A DNA stretch of 64,000 nucleotides. It comes from Lomentospora prolificans (lineage: Eukaryota; Ascomycota; Sordariomycetes; Microascales; Microascaceae). The stretch spans positions 3,906,001 through 3,970,000 of the forward strand of contig JARFXM010000009.1 of the NCBI GenBank assembly GCA_029532625.1, in the 5' to 3' direction. The notes under the pieces were generated by a model, which saw only the letters and a list, made by a program, of their open reading frames with translations, made no database searches and had not been told where the DNA came from. The translations under genes and the position numbers were made by a program. Shown here piece after piece: positions 35,643-46,876 of this stretch (its first letter is position 1; each line of letters starts with the position of its first letter).

Positions 35643-37165
35643 CTAGTTTTCCTTAGCTCGCAGCTTCTTCAATCGAGTCGTGCCCTCGAAGAGACCGCGA
35701 TCGACCGCCGCGGCAACAGTTAGTGTACCTCCAATGACAGCACACAAGCCGGTAAGGAAGCCAGTAAATGTTTTTGATGGCTGCTCACGGTTGATGACCT
35801 TCATGGGAGAGATGTCCTGTGGCAATAATGTTAGTGGTCATCGGCCCCAAGATGAGTGAGCATCGACAAAGACGGGGAATGAAACTTACATAAGAGAAGA
35901 AGACGCCGGGAATTCCGCCCTTTGCATGGAACTTCTCCTCGTGGTCTTCATCATTTCCTCCGCTCAAGCTACGTTTGTGGATAGTGACGGAATATTGATG
36001 TGTCTCAACACTCCCGTCGCCGGCGGCACCCAGCGCACCCAGACCGGCACGATCCTCATCAATGATACGGCGAACCTTCTTATCCCAGCCAAGGGGCAGG
36101 TAAGACGTCGGGACAATCTTGATGAAGTACATGAAATTGAAGTTAGGATCGCTAGTGTCCTGCTTTGTACCATCAAGAGGGTTGATATGATGGTTAGTCC
36201 AGGGTAGGGTATTGCCGAGCTTGTTCGTAAGGTCATCGGGTAGCTGAGGACCGAATCGAAGCGAGTGGATGATGTGAGTGAAGTCATGCTTAATGTTATT
36301 TGGGCCGGGCTCCCAGTAGTTTTTCACGTCGTGCACATGGTGGTTGCCGCTGCTAAAGCTTCGTCCAGGCGCAAGGTGGAAATTTCCGACGACTTTGTTG
36401 ACCCGCAAGCTGCCTTCAATACGGCATCCCTCTGCCTTTTGCTCCTGGAGCTTTTCAGAATAGTGCTCGCGCTCACACTGCTCGATGTTTTCACCGGTTC
36501 CAAAGGCCCAGCCGGAACGGGCGTAGGCATCCCGAACCTCTTCGCAGGTATTACAGCAGCCTTTCTTCTGCGCATTCGGAGGGGGGTCGGCACCGTAGCA
36601 TGCGCCACAATAAGAGGGATCGAGATGGACGGCTACCTCATTCGCGTCACGGCTAAGAGTTACCTTGTAAGCTTGGGGCTCCACGCGCTTGAACGTTAGG
36701 TCAAGATCTGGGGACAGAGGGAGCTTACAGGTTAAGCGCCTTGACATCAATCACACCGCCGCCTTCTGAAGAGGGCCGTAGGCGCACTTTGTTAATACCG
36801 TGCATAATGCCATGTTGCTGTTCTCCAGAGACATCCATTACATCTAGGGTGAGAAGTTCGCAGGGCACCCGGGGAAAGGTGATGTTCAGATGGATCTCCA
36901 TACGCTCGCCTGCGAGACACACGCGGTTAGTTTTAGACACACCCTATCATATGGGGACCATGGATGATTTACTTCGGCCCTTATCCACGATGATTTCGGG
37001 GTGGATGACTATAGTACGATAGTCCCTCCATTCTCCCCACGCCAGGTACAAGACGATGAGGAGGGACACGATAGTGACGATACCGCCCGATGTAGTCCTC
37101 ACTCGAGCCTCATCGACTGTCTTCGTAAAGGCGTCAAGCCTAGTGAACCGGGATTTCGGTGCCAT
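35643..37165 (-). CDS. ERV46: COPII vesicle protein Erv46 (ERGIC3 homologue)
   Basis: A membrane protein that with Erv41 cycles between ER and Golgi and retrieves or selects cargo. Minus-strand exons are 37165-36973, 36909-36729, 36652-35890 and 35816-35643, giving 436 aa (yeast Erv46 415). The second intron was placed at the CTCTTAG acceptor because only it keeps phase and gives ALNLRDANEVAVHLDPSYCGACYGA. The N-terminus SRFTRLDAFTKTVDEARVRT is typical and precedes a transmembrane helix (about 29-45). The lumenal domain has the Cys cluster CGACYG/GCCNTCEEVR, and then GCRIEGSLRVNKVVGNFHLAPG and HDFTHIIHSLRFG. A second helix lies in FTGFLTGLCAVIGGTLTVAAAV near the C-terminus, followed by a cytosolic basic tail RLKKLRAKEN. 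The start is divergent from Rna15, 766 bp away. Confidence 0.96.
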
Positions 37166-37931
37166 TGCACAAGTAGGTGGAAGGAGAGTGGAGGGAAAGT
37201 CAACCCAAGAGGGTCGGAGTAGGTGCGAGTTAGGGGATGTCGGCGCCGAGATACAATACAACTCAATGCAAAACGAAACCCTATAGAGCACGGGGGAAAA
37301 AAAATATGCACCGGCAAAAACCAACGCAAGAAAACGGGCACGGAGGGAAATGTCTCCAATTGCTCGTAATATCTCACGAAAGAGTGGAGGATCAGTGGTG
37401 GTAGTCGTGGTCTTGGACGGAAATTTGAGGCCAGAATTCACTTTGGACACTTTGGCAGATAAGGCTGACTTCATCCACCTCGCCTCAGCTGCCGGGATCT
37501 GAGGTACCTGTCGCGCAGTTCCTGGTCGCCGTGCATGCAGTGTGGCATTGCTCGTGCTGATTGGCTAATCGGTAAATCCTCGTTTGGGGAATGCTGAGCT
37601 CTGGCTTAGAAGGCTGGGTTAGCTGGGTTGAACGAGGGGAGCCCGAGCTGGGCCTGATTGGCCCCTCATAGATGACCTCTCGTACTTACAATTCCAAGGC
37701 TAGCGAACACACCTCTCACAACTCATCACTATCAAACCCATCATAGCTTCTAAACTTTTTCGCAATCTTCTCCCCAGCAACATCACTTGTCATATCACAT
37801 ACCCTCTTCTCTAGTGGCCCTACTCCAGTGATCCAGTGTATTCTTTGCCCTTTTGTTGATTTGGATCCTATACCAATATTTGGGATTAATCCATTATTTC
37901 TATTTCAACTGACGGGGTTTTTGTGTTCATT
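37166..37931. promoter_or_regulatory. Divergent promoter of ERV46 and RNA15
   Basis: 766 bp between divergent start codons. Two ATTGG pentamers (inverted CCAAT boxes) occur at 37560-37564 and 37657-37661, both in a GCTGATTGG or CCTGATTGG context. This suits the CCAAT-binding complex that is common in fungal housekeeping promoters. A C/T-rich stretch precedes the RNA15 ATG. The sites are inferred from short matches only. Confidence 0.4.
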
Positions 37932-39082
37932 ATGTCGACCAAACCTCCCTCTCGTGTTGTATTTGTGGGAAACATCCCATACGGTACGATTTCCATTCTG
38001 GCGTTACCAATCCGCGTGCATCATGCTAATTCCTCTAGATCTGTCTGAGGAGCAAATTATCGAAATCTTTAGCAGCGCAGGCAAGGTCCTCAATTTTCGC
38101 CTTGTCTATGATCGGGAGACGGGCCGACCCAAAGGCTTTGGTTTCGCAGAATACCCCGACGCAGGTACGACTCTCACTAAAGAACCGTGATCAGCCCGGC
38201 CGTTGTTCTTACCACAGCTTCTAACCGCGCTACCACCCCACAGATTCTGCGTCCTCCGCTGTCCGCAACCTACACAACCACGAGATCAAGGGTCGTCGGC
38301 TGAGGGTAGACTTCTCTAACGAGGGAGGAGGCGACGAAGAAGAGGCCGACAACGTGAGCTATCTTATGCAGTTCTTATTTCTTATTTTGTATGGAACGCC
38401 TTTGGCTAACTTGCTCTCCTCTCGCCAGTCATCCGGGGCTCCTCCAAGCAATATCTATCAATCAAATGGTATGGGAGGTTCCTCCATGCAGTCACAGGGG
38501 ACTCTACCCCCTCTCCCAGCTGGTAAAGAACTCCCCCCGGGGGTCACATGTACCGACGCCATCTCGCGAACACTCAACACGTTACCTCCGGCGCAGCTCC
38601 TCGATATACTCACCCAAATGAAGGTCTTGGCGACAAACGAGCCGAATCGCGCGACGGAACTCCTTCAACAAGCTCCCCAGCTAGCATACGCCGTCTTCCA
38701 GGCCCTCCTTCTGATGAACTTGGTGTCTCCTGAGGCTATCTCATCCGTCATAGATACCGGGACAGCTCCCCCGGTACCTCCTCAGCAGGCCCCTCTGGGT
38801 TACACTCCCCAGCCCGTCGCTGGCTATCCAGGCGTAGCAGCTCCCATCGCGACAAATACCCCGCCAACCGCGTCTATCCCGTATGCGCCACCCCAACCCG
38901 CAGGGCAACCTTCCTATGGAGCCCCCGCACCTGCTCCCGCTGCCGCTCCTCCAGGTCAAGACTCTGATGCCCTTATGCGCGCCGTCATGGAACTTCCCCA
39001 GGCCACCATTGATGCCCTCCCTGAAGCTGAGAGAGCACAAATTCTCGCTCTTCGTGCCGGTTTCATGTCGCAGCGCCGTTAG
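37932..39082 (+). CDS. RNA15: Cleavage stimulation factor subunit Rna15/CstF-64
   Basis: An RNA-binding subunit of the pre-mRNA 3' end cleavage machinery (CF IA or CstF) that recognises U/GU-rich sequence near poly(A) sites. Exons are 37932-37983, 38039-38164, 38244-38353 and 38429-39082, giving 313 aa. Residues about 8-86 form one RRM, with RNP2 VVFVGNIPY and RNP1 KGFGFAEYPD joined across introns. A hinge domain follows (about 125-200: TDAISRTLNTLPPAQLLDILTQMK through AYAVFQALLLMNLV), which in the family binds Rna14. Then comes a Pro/Ala/Gln-rich linker. The last 40 residues are the conserved C-terminal helical domain (LPQATIDALPEAERAQILAL). The gene is convergent with Dus4. Confidence 0.97.
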
Positions 39083-39207
39083 TGAGATCCCCTCGTCCAG
39101 ATACCGGCTACGATGCGAAATAGCAGCATGGGCAAGTGAGTGAGCCAGGAGAGTCACCCTGAGCGTGCCAAGCTAGGTCAGGAGCTAAATTTTGGTGCAT
39201 GGATGGC

Positions 39208-39223
39208 AAAAAAAAAAAAAAAA
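39208..39223. repeat. A homopolymer, 16 bases
   Basis: A run of 16 A followed by GAAATAAATTT, 125 bp after the RNA15 stop codon and 85 bp from the end of the convergent DUS4 gene. It is probably part of the shared 3' region. Confidence 0.9.
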
Positions 39224-39307
39224 GAAATAAATTTCAAGATACCCAATTTAGACACGAAATCGAAATGTTAGACACGTTGCGGCTCCCAATTATCCGTGGG
39301 CGAGCTA

Positions 39308-40729
39308 TCAAGTCCTCCAGGCACCTTCCGGCTGCCCAGTCTTGGCCATGATGGTCTGGTCTACGAAGTCAATCACATCAAGCATAGTTGTCTGCTTTAG
39401 TAGTAAACCCCTTTCTCGCCTGTTCAACAGGGAACCCTTGTTTTCGCCAGGCCCAGGCCCGCACATTTCACTGAGGTGATGGAGCACCAGTCGCAACGGC
39501 AGCGGGCTCCTCACAGCATTCCGCATGAAGGCCTCTACGGCATTCCACGGACATGTATCGTAGCCCGCAAAGAGGGCCGGGTTTGTTAAAATGGCCCGAG
39601 CAGACATGAGACCGGTTATGTTGGTCGTAGATGGCGTTGGATCCTGGCCCCCCGGCCTATCTTCGAGGGTAGGGACGGGTACTGACTTTAGGGTAAAGAC
39701 GTCGCCAGAGAGTAGAATGGGGATCTTGTGGCCGAATTGTGAGGCGAGAAAGCGGAGCGCTTCGGTGTCAATAGGGACGTTGGATGGGGTTCGCCTTGAC
39801 CGAGGATGGATGGTGACGAAATCCACGAGGGGTGCTTGGGGATCACCAATTACGGTGTTCAAAAAATCGACGGTTTTCCTTAAGCCACGGCGCCATTAGT
39901 TCATAGACCGAGAAAAAACTGACATAAAATACAGGCTGCGTCGTTACCTCAAGTCTTTGTGAATCCTAATCTTGACGCTCAAGCTTCTCCCCGATCGGCT
40001 CTCCCTGTCCCTCTGCCACCCGTCCCGAAGCATCATGCCTCTTGTTTCCACTAGGATATCCTTGACAAGGTGTCTTTTCTCCATGAGGGCCGCACCAAGG
40101 CTAGCTGCGCAAGCCCACGTCTGGGGACACCCACAGTTCAGGTCCACGCCATTCGCGTAGGGCATAACTAGAGACGCAGCCCTAGAGAATTCCACCGGGC
40201 TATTTGCTCCGAACTGTACGATTGTTGGCGGTTGCGCCATTCTCGTCGACGTTGTGAAGTCTTTGACACCCGGTGAGCGCTGATGGTTCGGCGCGTATAT
40301 ACACCAATACGGTGGGTGAACCCTTACTTACCACTATCGCGCGCAGCGGCACTACGATTGAACTCTTTTGAGAGGATCATGGGAGTCCATGTTAAATCCG
40401 TGCCGTACTCATGGACCGTTTGGCGAAAGGCGAGCTGCTCAAACCCCCCCGGGTACTTAGCACATCACATAGCTCCACGCCCGGGGCCTGAATAGCCAGC
40501 GAACAAACCTTGCTATAGCGAACCATGGGGGCCGAAGCATAGACGAAGCGGTCTTCGGACCGAGCGATATCGAATATCTTGAGGGGACTTGAGACCTACC
40601 GCCTTAGATCTATGCAAATTCACTCGATGTCACACGACATCACCGGGGTTTGGCGAGTTGGTAGACTTACTGGACGGTAGGGCGGGGCGCAACGTCCTCC
40701 GCTGGGTCGTGTGCTTCCCCCGGTGACAT
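39308..40729 (-). CDS. DUS4: tRNA-dihydrouridine synthase, Dus4 type
   Basis: An FMN enzyme reducing specific uridines in the tRNA D-loop; Dus4 acts at positions 20a and 20b in yeast. Minus-strand exons are 40729-40671, 40587-40509, 40434-40332, 40260-39948 and 39878-39308, giving 374 aa. The spliced protein reads HPLKIFDIARSEDRFVYASAPMVRYSK, then LAFRQTVHEYGTDLTWTPMIL, both diagnostic of Dus4. The catalytic Cys is in LNCGCPQTWA (Cys125). SVKIRIHKDLR and VTIHPRSR provide the FMN and tRNA-binding loops; many relatives have HGR where this one has HPR. SGDVFTL and MSARAILTNPALFAG complete the barrel. Several acceptors are AAG rather than CAG or TAG, so the junctions deserve transcript support, but phases agree throughout. 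The short tail at the 3' end is convergent with RNA15, 225 bp apart. Confidence 0.94.
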
Positions 40730-41888
40730 TATTCCTCCCTCCGCGATGCAGTTTTCCTTCCGAGATGACTGGGTGGCCTGCTCATCGTCTGGTGCGCTGG
40801 CCCATGACTCAAGATGGCTCAATGTGAGGGGTGGGTTGTCCTAGTGCGTTGGCGGGGTCGAATGCCAGCTACATAGCAGAGCCAGCACAGGTCTGGATCG
40901 CGGGCCGAATTTAGGCGCACGCTCGCTCTCTCGCCAGCGTGCGCAACCGGACCTCACGAACCACCAGACTTGACCGTCAGGAGCACCGTCACACAGCCTC
41001 TGCATTTCAACTCACCCGCAATAATTCAAACGCCCCAAGCTAGGAGAAATCCAAGTTCTAGGAAACCTAGTTGTCACTATTTGTAACCCAGCGCCACTAC
41101 CACAAGTCAGACTGGTCAACCTGACGTCATTCAAGAGATCAGCGAAGCAGTCCTCTCCGGGAGAATGCCATGGCATCCCCTTCCTCGCCCACGAAAGTCG
41201 GATTCATAGAAGCAATTTGCAAAATACACACTTTTTCCCCTTTCTCGTTACGTTTATCATCCTGGGGCAGCAGCCCTGGTCGACAAAACCCCTGGCTATG
41301 TCTCCCTCTGCACTGCTTGGCGCCGTGCAGATATGCATCTTCTCGTGGCTGCAGTACGTGGCCCTGGTCTCATGGTTACGCCACCCGTGGAAAGTCTCGA
41401 TGGGTCAGGCGCCCTTCGAATGCCCGTATTTAAGGTTACGTAGTTCGCGTATTCCTGCTTGTCTGGGAATTCTCCGAGCACTCGATCTCGATATCGAACC
41501 ATAGCGAGGGATACACCTTGATACGGCTCCGGGTACGCATGCTCTTCGTAGATTAACATCTCCATTCTTTCTCTCCCACCTCCAAAAACCACGAGACCTA
41601 TCGTGGAGATAACTTGGCCTAGGACGATCCGTCTATACCTCGTTTATGGTCAAGGTCAGGGTCGTGTTGAGCCAGGGCCCACATCACCACACCTGCGCTT
41701 GCCCCTTTAAAACATGACGACTGTCCATGTCAGGTCATTGTGCCCTGGGGTTTATGTCTATGCCCATATAGTGAATTGGGAGCTGATCCGGAGCACCCTA
41801 GTAATCGGAGTCTGACAGAGGCTCATCAACTGCTTCACTCTCCGTATCAATCGTCGTTGAACCTGGATCCACCTGTCCGTCCGTCAAA
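40730..41888. other. Divergent intergenic region DUS4/luciferase-domain gene
   Basis: About 1.16 kb between divergent starts. A minus-strand open frame at 41296-41592, with its first ATG at 41565, has protein-like composition (MEMLIYEEHAYPEPYQ, VRYRDRVLGEFPDKQEYANY). A + strand frame at 41217-41504 overlapping it is hydrophobic. Neither resembles a family I know; one may be a small gene or a relic. Nothing else is recognised. Confidence 0.3.
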
Positions 41889-42853
41889 ATGTTGGACCAT
41901 CCTACCGCGTGCGATGACGCAGTCGCCTGCAAGCGCTCGCTCGAAACTCCCCTCCCAGATGCCCTCGTATCGCCGTTTATCCCACACCAGCAACCCATTA
42001 CAATCACAATCGACGGACCTGTCATAATAGGCTTCGCCCTCAGCTCCCTTCTCGTGGTTCACTTCGTTCAGCCCTTGCATTCGGAGATTATAATAGCGGT
42101 TGTCGCGGTAATTTCGCTTATCTACCATGATTACCGTAACTATCTCAACCTGGGACCTGGCGGCGTCCCGTCGACGTTTAGGGGTTACCTCGAAGTGAGT
42201 TGGTTCCGTCTCTGGTCACTACGGGATCTTTTCACACCACCTACCACCAATTCAACTGTTACCCCTCCGAGCGGGATCCTCAAGAAACAGCCGCTGCCGC
42301 ACCGCGCAGGTCCTCGACCCGGGGTTGCCGGCGTTATTCCCCAGCGGCAACTTGACCAACGAGGGCCCGATGATATCTATATGGGTTTGCGTCAACTTGT
42401 CGAGAACCTTGCTGCCGCACACCCAACAAGGCTTGCCGCCGATAGGTCCTGCTTCGAGAAGCACAGCCTTGGCTTGTTTGCAAGACACCCCATCAATGAA
42501 ACCTGCCAGGGGGAGATCCTCCACATACATTCCTCGGATCGATCAATGCATATGAATTTGCACCCTGAAGACATCAAGGTTGTACTCGAGAAAGGATGGG
42601 GCCAAAGACATCCTCTCGCCAAGAAGGCGTGGTTTGGCCCTTTGCCAGTTCCCGAAACATTCGTTCTGATCTATGCCCCGCGAGGTATGGCCCCTCCAAT
42701 TTGCCCCAATCCGCCGTGGATCGATGATGTCGTTCTAACTGATTCGTATATGTAGACGAGGAAGAGTTGCGGATCGCCTGTCGTATTATAGAGGCTGCGG
42801 TATGGTTTGTGATGACGGAGGAGATAAGAATTGAGGCCGCGCCTAAGAACTGA
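41889..42853 (+). CDS. Fungal luciferase-domain protein with N-terminal membrane segment
   Basis: Exons 41889-42684 and 42756-42853 encode 297 aa; the first exon runs to YAPR and the second starts DEEELRIACRIIEAAVWFV. The sequence matches the fungal family annotated as luciferase domain (DUF5519-like). The signature blocks are LNLGPGGVPSTFRGYLEV, HRAGPRPGVAGVIPQRQ, SCFEKHSLGLFARHP (from about 187), EILHIHSSDRSMHMNLHPEDIKVVLEKGWGQRHPLA and FVLIYAPRDEEE. One or two hydrophobic segments at about 43-83 (VIIGFALSSLLVVHFV, IIIAVVAVISLIY) suggest membrane anchoring. The family has no established role in fungi; the name comes from distant similarity and does not imply light emission. The conserved His, Asp and Glu residues could form an active site, but that is inference. 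Convergent with the Cus2-like gene, 171 bp apart. Confidence 0.75.
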
Positions 42854-43024
42854 AGGAGACCCTACTAGGTCAACGCTAAAGCTAGAAAGAGAAATACTAG
42901 GGGGAAAGCCGTTGTACAGCACTCTGAAGTGCGTAAAAGCAGCATCAAATTACTCATACATATTAAAATAATGTCTCGGTGTGCGCCCGCCTGGCATGCC
43001 GTCAACTAGAGATTCTCCGCGATG

Positions 43025-44321
43025 CTACTCATCCTCATCTTGCTTCTTGGACGACAACTTGAACCGCTCTTTTCTGAAGGAGAGTCTGGCTTCGACGACC
43101 CGGCCATCGAAATTTCGGCCGTCCATGAGCTGAACGCAAGCCTCTGCCGCATTTGCATCTCTAAACTTCACCGAGACATACCCCTCGGGCTCGAGATCGT
43201 ATAAGACGACGTTGGTGACTTCGCCAAGCTTCTCACACTCCTCGCGGATGTCTTCTTTAATTTCGAGTAATGCTGCGGGATCTTCCTCGAGTTCCTGGAG
43301 GGTGAACATATACTTGAGGATGACTACCTTTGATGTGCGGTTGTTGTCCTCTTGGCCAGGATATGGCACGTCATCGTCCCAATCGGCCAGCTTAGCGTCC
43401 AGTTTTTGAGTCTTACGAATGATCTTTTGTCTGTCCCTTTCGCTTTTCTGCGGTTTGCGGCCCTCCGCCCCTCTATTTTTGCTCGTATCCTGGTCGTAGT
43501 TTGTCTTTTTGTAGCTTGAGTCCGCGGGCTGGACCCTGATCTTACCCTCGGTCAATCCCGAGCTTGTATACCTGAAGTCTGTATCATCGAGGAGCGTGAT
43601 GGCCATCTCTACCGACTGCGGCTTGAAGAACACCACCAGCGCATCTCCCTTGAAATTTCCCTGCTCATCATTATACATCTTGATTCTGGGCTTCCCGCTG
43701 TCGATCTCCTCGGCAATCACACCGCCCTTTTTTGAAAAAAGGTCGTAAACTTCGTCGATAGTCGCATCGAGGGGGAGACCCGTAACGTAAACTGCCGTAT
43801 TCTGCTTGGGCGCCGGTGGAGGCTTGGCTTTTTTCGTTGGTCGCTGCTTTCTACCTTGACTAGGATCCTGCTGTCCGGACGCAAATTGCCCTGTTAGTTT
43901 CCCCATTCTGTTCGGGTCACTCTCGCCTGGGACCGTCTTCGGTTTGTCCGTATTCCTTCTATATCGCAGGACGGGGCATGCGCTCGGCGGACAAAGTAGA
44001 GTCGTCGGATTGGCACAGCTGCTAGGGGCAGGCTCGGGCGCGGCTTACCTCGTCATCGTACGATGGTCCAGACTTTCTTTTCTTCGACTGATCATCGAGC
44101 GCGTGAGTTCCGTCATTTTCTTCCGGTAAAGAAGGGAGGTCATCGTCATCCTGATCGTAATCTATAGGGATCCATTTCTTCTGCTCTTCGTTGAACTCGA
44201 ATTCGGAACCGTCCTCGTGAACTGCAACATATGTTTTGCTTTGTAGAGAGTACGAGATGCGTTCATCTCCGCCAAATTCCTCCACATTAGTGGGGAATGA
44301 TATCGAGGCATTGGACACCAT
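43025..44321 (-). CDS. CUS2: HTATSF1/Cus2-like U2 snRNP splicing factor
   Basis: A two-RRM protein that in yeast (Cus2) and humans (HTATSF1) binds SF3B1 and helps U2 snRNP assembly. Minus-strand exons are 44321-44049 and 43936-43025, giving 394 aa. Exon 1 is acidic (YDQDDDDLPSLPEEND) with GSEFEFNEEQKKWIPID, a typical N-terminal WIP motif. The first RRM covers about 128-215 (NTAVYVTGLPLDATIDEVYDLF, KGDALVVFF). The second is a UHM-like RRM at about 285-375 (SKVVILKYMFTLQELEEDP, EGYVSVKFRDANAAEACVQLMDGRNFDGR), which would bind ULM peptides. The acceptor of the intron is a CCGAAG site without a clear pyrimidine tract. It was chosen because it is the only one keeping phase, so this junction is the weak point. 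The RRM assignment itself is firm. Confidence 0.88.
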
Positions 44322-44688
44322 TACTGTAGTCTTCAATTTTAGAGAGGACCAGTAAAAGAATAGCAGTATCTATGATATTGTTGTGGCGACGCGATGCAGA
44401 TGAAAGAAAAGGTGTGGCTGTTGATAAACTTGATAGGGATGTGCTCTTCCAAGGTTGCTAAAGCTCCAGGGAGGGCGACCCATAACGTGGGGCAGTTCGA
44501 AGCTCACATTTGACAGTGTATACGTGTACATGCACTGTGAATCATGTAACACGGGAACGCTTTCGACGAGCTACTTCTTATTGATGAGTCTTATTTCTCT
44601 TTATCGAGCTTTGTTTGTTGGTAATGTTTTGTTGTGGTTCTCATTTTCCTTTAATCTGCAACTGATAACCGCTGGTAATCTGGCTTAT
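44322..44688. other. Intergenic between RPN13 3' end and CUS2 start
   Basis: 367 bp between two minus-strand genes. It must hold the CUS2-like promoter and the RPN13 3' end. It is moderately AT-rich, and no open frame resembles a gene. Confidence 0.4.
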
Positions 44689-46209
44689 TTATTCCTCCAC
44701 TGTCTTCTTGACCCCTTCAACAAAGGCTTTGATGGCTTCATCCCCACCCAGAGGCATCCCCCCTCCTCGGATATAACCACCGTTAGCTACATTAATATCG
44801 AGGGCATCCGCAATCCCAGGTAGGCCACCGTCTTTGAGGGCAAGAGACAGGCTGGCAAGCGACTGATGAAACTGGGGGCTACGAAGAACCTTGCTGAGAA
44901 GACCCTTCTTATCCTGCAAGCTCAGCGATGCCCTTGCCGCCGTCAACGCATCTGGAGAGGGTTCCGCCATGGAGGCACTTGTTCCAGAGCCGGCGGCAAG
45001 CATAATGACGGCTGGGGGCAAAAAGCTCAATAGGTTGTCGAGATACTCTTCGGTTGCCGATTCGATCACTGGAAGAGTGGTCTCCTTGGGGAGGAGATGG
45101 GTCAAATAGGGATATGCACCTCTGTCTTCTTCTTGTTGGAGTCCCGGCCCCCCAGACAAAGAGTTCAAAAGATTCCTCACGGCTGCAGATGCATCTTCGG
45201 CTGAGTATGAAGCGGCTCTGAGATATCAATTATGTTAGCGCTGTCACAATAGCATGCGCATTCTTAAGCAAGACAGAAACTGGCGCGGCGAGAACCAGAA
45301 GCTGTCCCCCATACGTTTGAAGTCTAGAAGTACATGGCAGGGCCACCCGCCCGTTCTCTATGGTTTCAAAAACACGTAGAATGCCTAGGGGAAGAGAGGT
45401 AGCCCCACCTGTGTCTAGGTATGGCAGGTCAAAGTGTCATGTTATTTAATGAGGAATCACCTACGCTCGCGCGCCATCCGCACCGCCCTCACGAGAGCTC
45501 TGGCCTTCTTCTCGAACGTCTCCCCCAGTGGCATCAGGGCCGGCGCCGCCGCTTCCACCCCTTCCGTGGTCGTGTGGATCTCGGCTTCCTTCAACGTCTT
45601 CCATTGTCTCATCGTTATCATCGTCGCGGTCGTCGGTGTTGTTGACAGAGGCAAGTTCCTGGGCAATGTTTACTTCGTCGCCCTGCAGAAGAGCGTCGAC
45701 AATCTCGCCTATCTTGCGATCACGGGGGCTAAGCCAACTAGGGTCGCCGTTTCGAGCCTGTGGTTTGGACTGGAGCCAGAATAGATGTCGCTGGGAGGAA
45801 GAGGAGAATTTGAGTACAAAGATGCGGCCATTTGTCTTCGCGCCGGGTTCATCGTGCGTATAAGGGATGAAGTGGCCATCGGTGGGGACCATTACGAGGT
45901 CCAATTCGGGGTTGTCGAGAGGTGCGCTACGTTCTCTCCAGCAGAAATGGACCAGTTCTGACTCCATGTTAGTGATATGCAGGTGTTATCCGAGCTTGCG
46001 GATGAAGAAGTGAGTCTTACCATCTTCCAGGTAGAGGTAAACGTAGCCCTGGTCCGGCCTCGGCTTCACTTTGAATGGCTGCGTCGTCGAGAGCTAGATG
46101 CGGGACAATTAGTATCGGTGGGGGAGGGGGTCATGTAATGGGTCGATCCGGATCTTACATCAACGTCGCAGATGCCGGCCTTGAACGTGATGATGGGAGC
46201 TATAGACAT
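44689..46209 (-). CDS. RPN13: Proteasomal ubiquitin receptor Rpn13 (ADRM1)
   Basis: A 19S regulatory-particle subunit that binds ubiquitin and, in many species, activates the deubiquitinase Uch37. Minus-strand exons are 46209-46159, 46093-46021, 45957-45465 and 45217-44689, giving 381 aa. The N-terminal PRU domain (about 1-115) reads IITFKAGICDVD, then VKPRPDQGYVYLYLEDGELVHFCWRERSAP and DLVMVPTDGHFIPY, with RIFVLKFSSSSQRHLFWLQ. An acidic and Gly-rich linker follows (NNTDDRDDDNDETMEDVEG). The C-terminal part from about 205 has the helical DEUBAD-like region that binds Uch37 in longer homologues. The last intron is long (247 bp) for this window. Yeast Rpn13 is only the PRU domain (156 aa), so this is the longer, human-like form. 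Confidence 0.93.
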
Positions 46210-46876
46210 GGCTAAACGAGGTGTGTGCAGTCGGTTTCAGAAAAGGTAGGATGAAATCAGGTGTGAGAAACGATGAAGGGCTGAAGAAATAGTGATGGAT
46301 GAGGTTGAACAAGGTTTGTATCCAGGGTTTGAAGACCTGGAATTGATGCTTCTCTCAAGAAAGTGACCAAGGCGGAGCACGAGCTTCTTTGCAGTCCAGG
46401 TGCTCGATTGCTTGCTCAGGCTCAATGTTTAATTGTACAGCGAGGCAGGCAGCTGGAAGGCTGTCGCGTCAGCTTTGCCCAATCACTAGCCATGGACAGT
46501 TGTATGACAGACTTTGCCAGCTTCGATGGAGCCCATTGGGCCACTGCCGGACCGCGAAAGGATCTAATTCGGTCGAGGACCTATCATCACCGCAGCTATG
46601 AGATGGGATCAACATTGAAAGTGGGGCAACATACTGTCCTGCCGTTACCTAGTCCACCATCCGCCCATGTCCCCATCGTCTCGACCCCTCCCCACCTGGT
46701 TTTAAAGAAAATTTCGTTACCATGACCACAAACCCCGCCACCTTTCTGGTGCCTTGAAAAACCCAAACACTCCCCTCTCCTTTTTAATTCTTCCTGTTTT
46801 CCATCCCCAACCATTCCAAACCTCCCATCCCAAGGTTTCAGATTCTCCCTTCCCGAGAACCGCTACAATCGTCAAA
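46210..46876. promoter_or_regulatory. Divergent promoter RPN13/eEF1B
   Basis: 667 bp between divergent starts. C/T-rich sequence from about 46700 to 46876 suggests the leader of the highly expressed elongation-factor gene. The bases 46737-46742 give GGTGGC on the minus strand, the core of the yeast proteasome PACE element (GGTGGCAAA), but the following bases are GGGG. It is noted as a weak match only. No gene is seen. Confidence 0.35.

Noticed and set aside
46737..46742. PACE-type proteasome element upstream of RPN13
   Set aside because: Only the GGTGGC core matches; the required following A-rich bases are G, so it is not called as a site.
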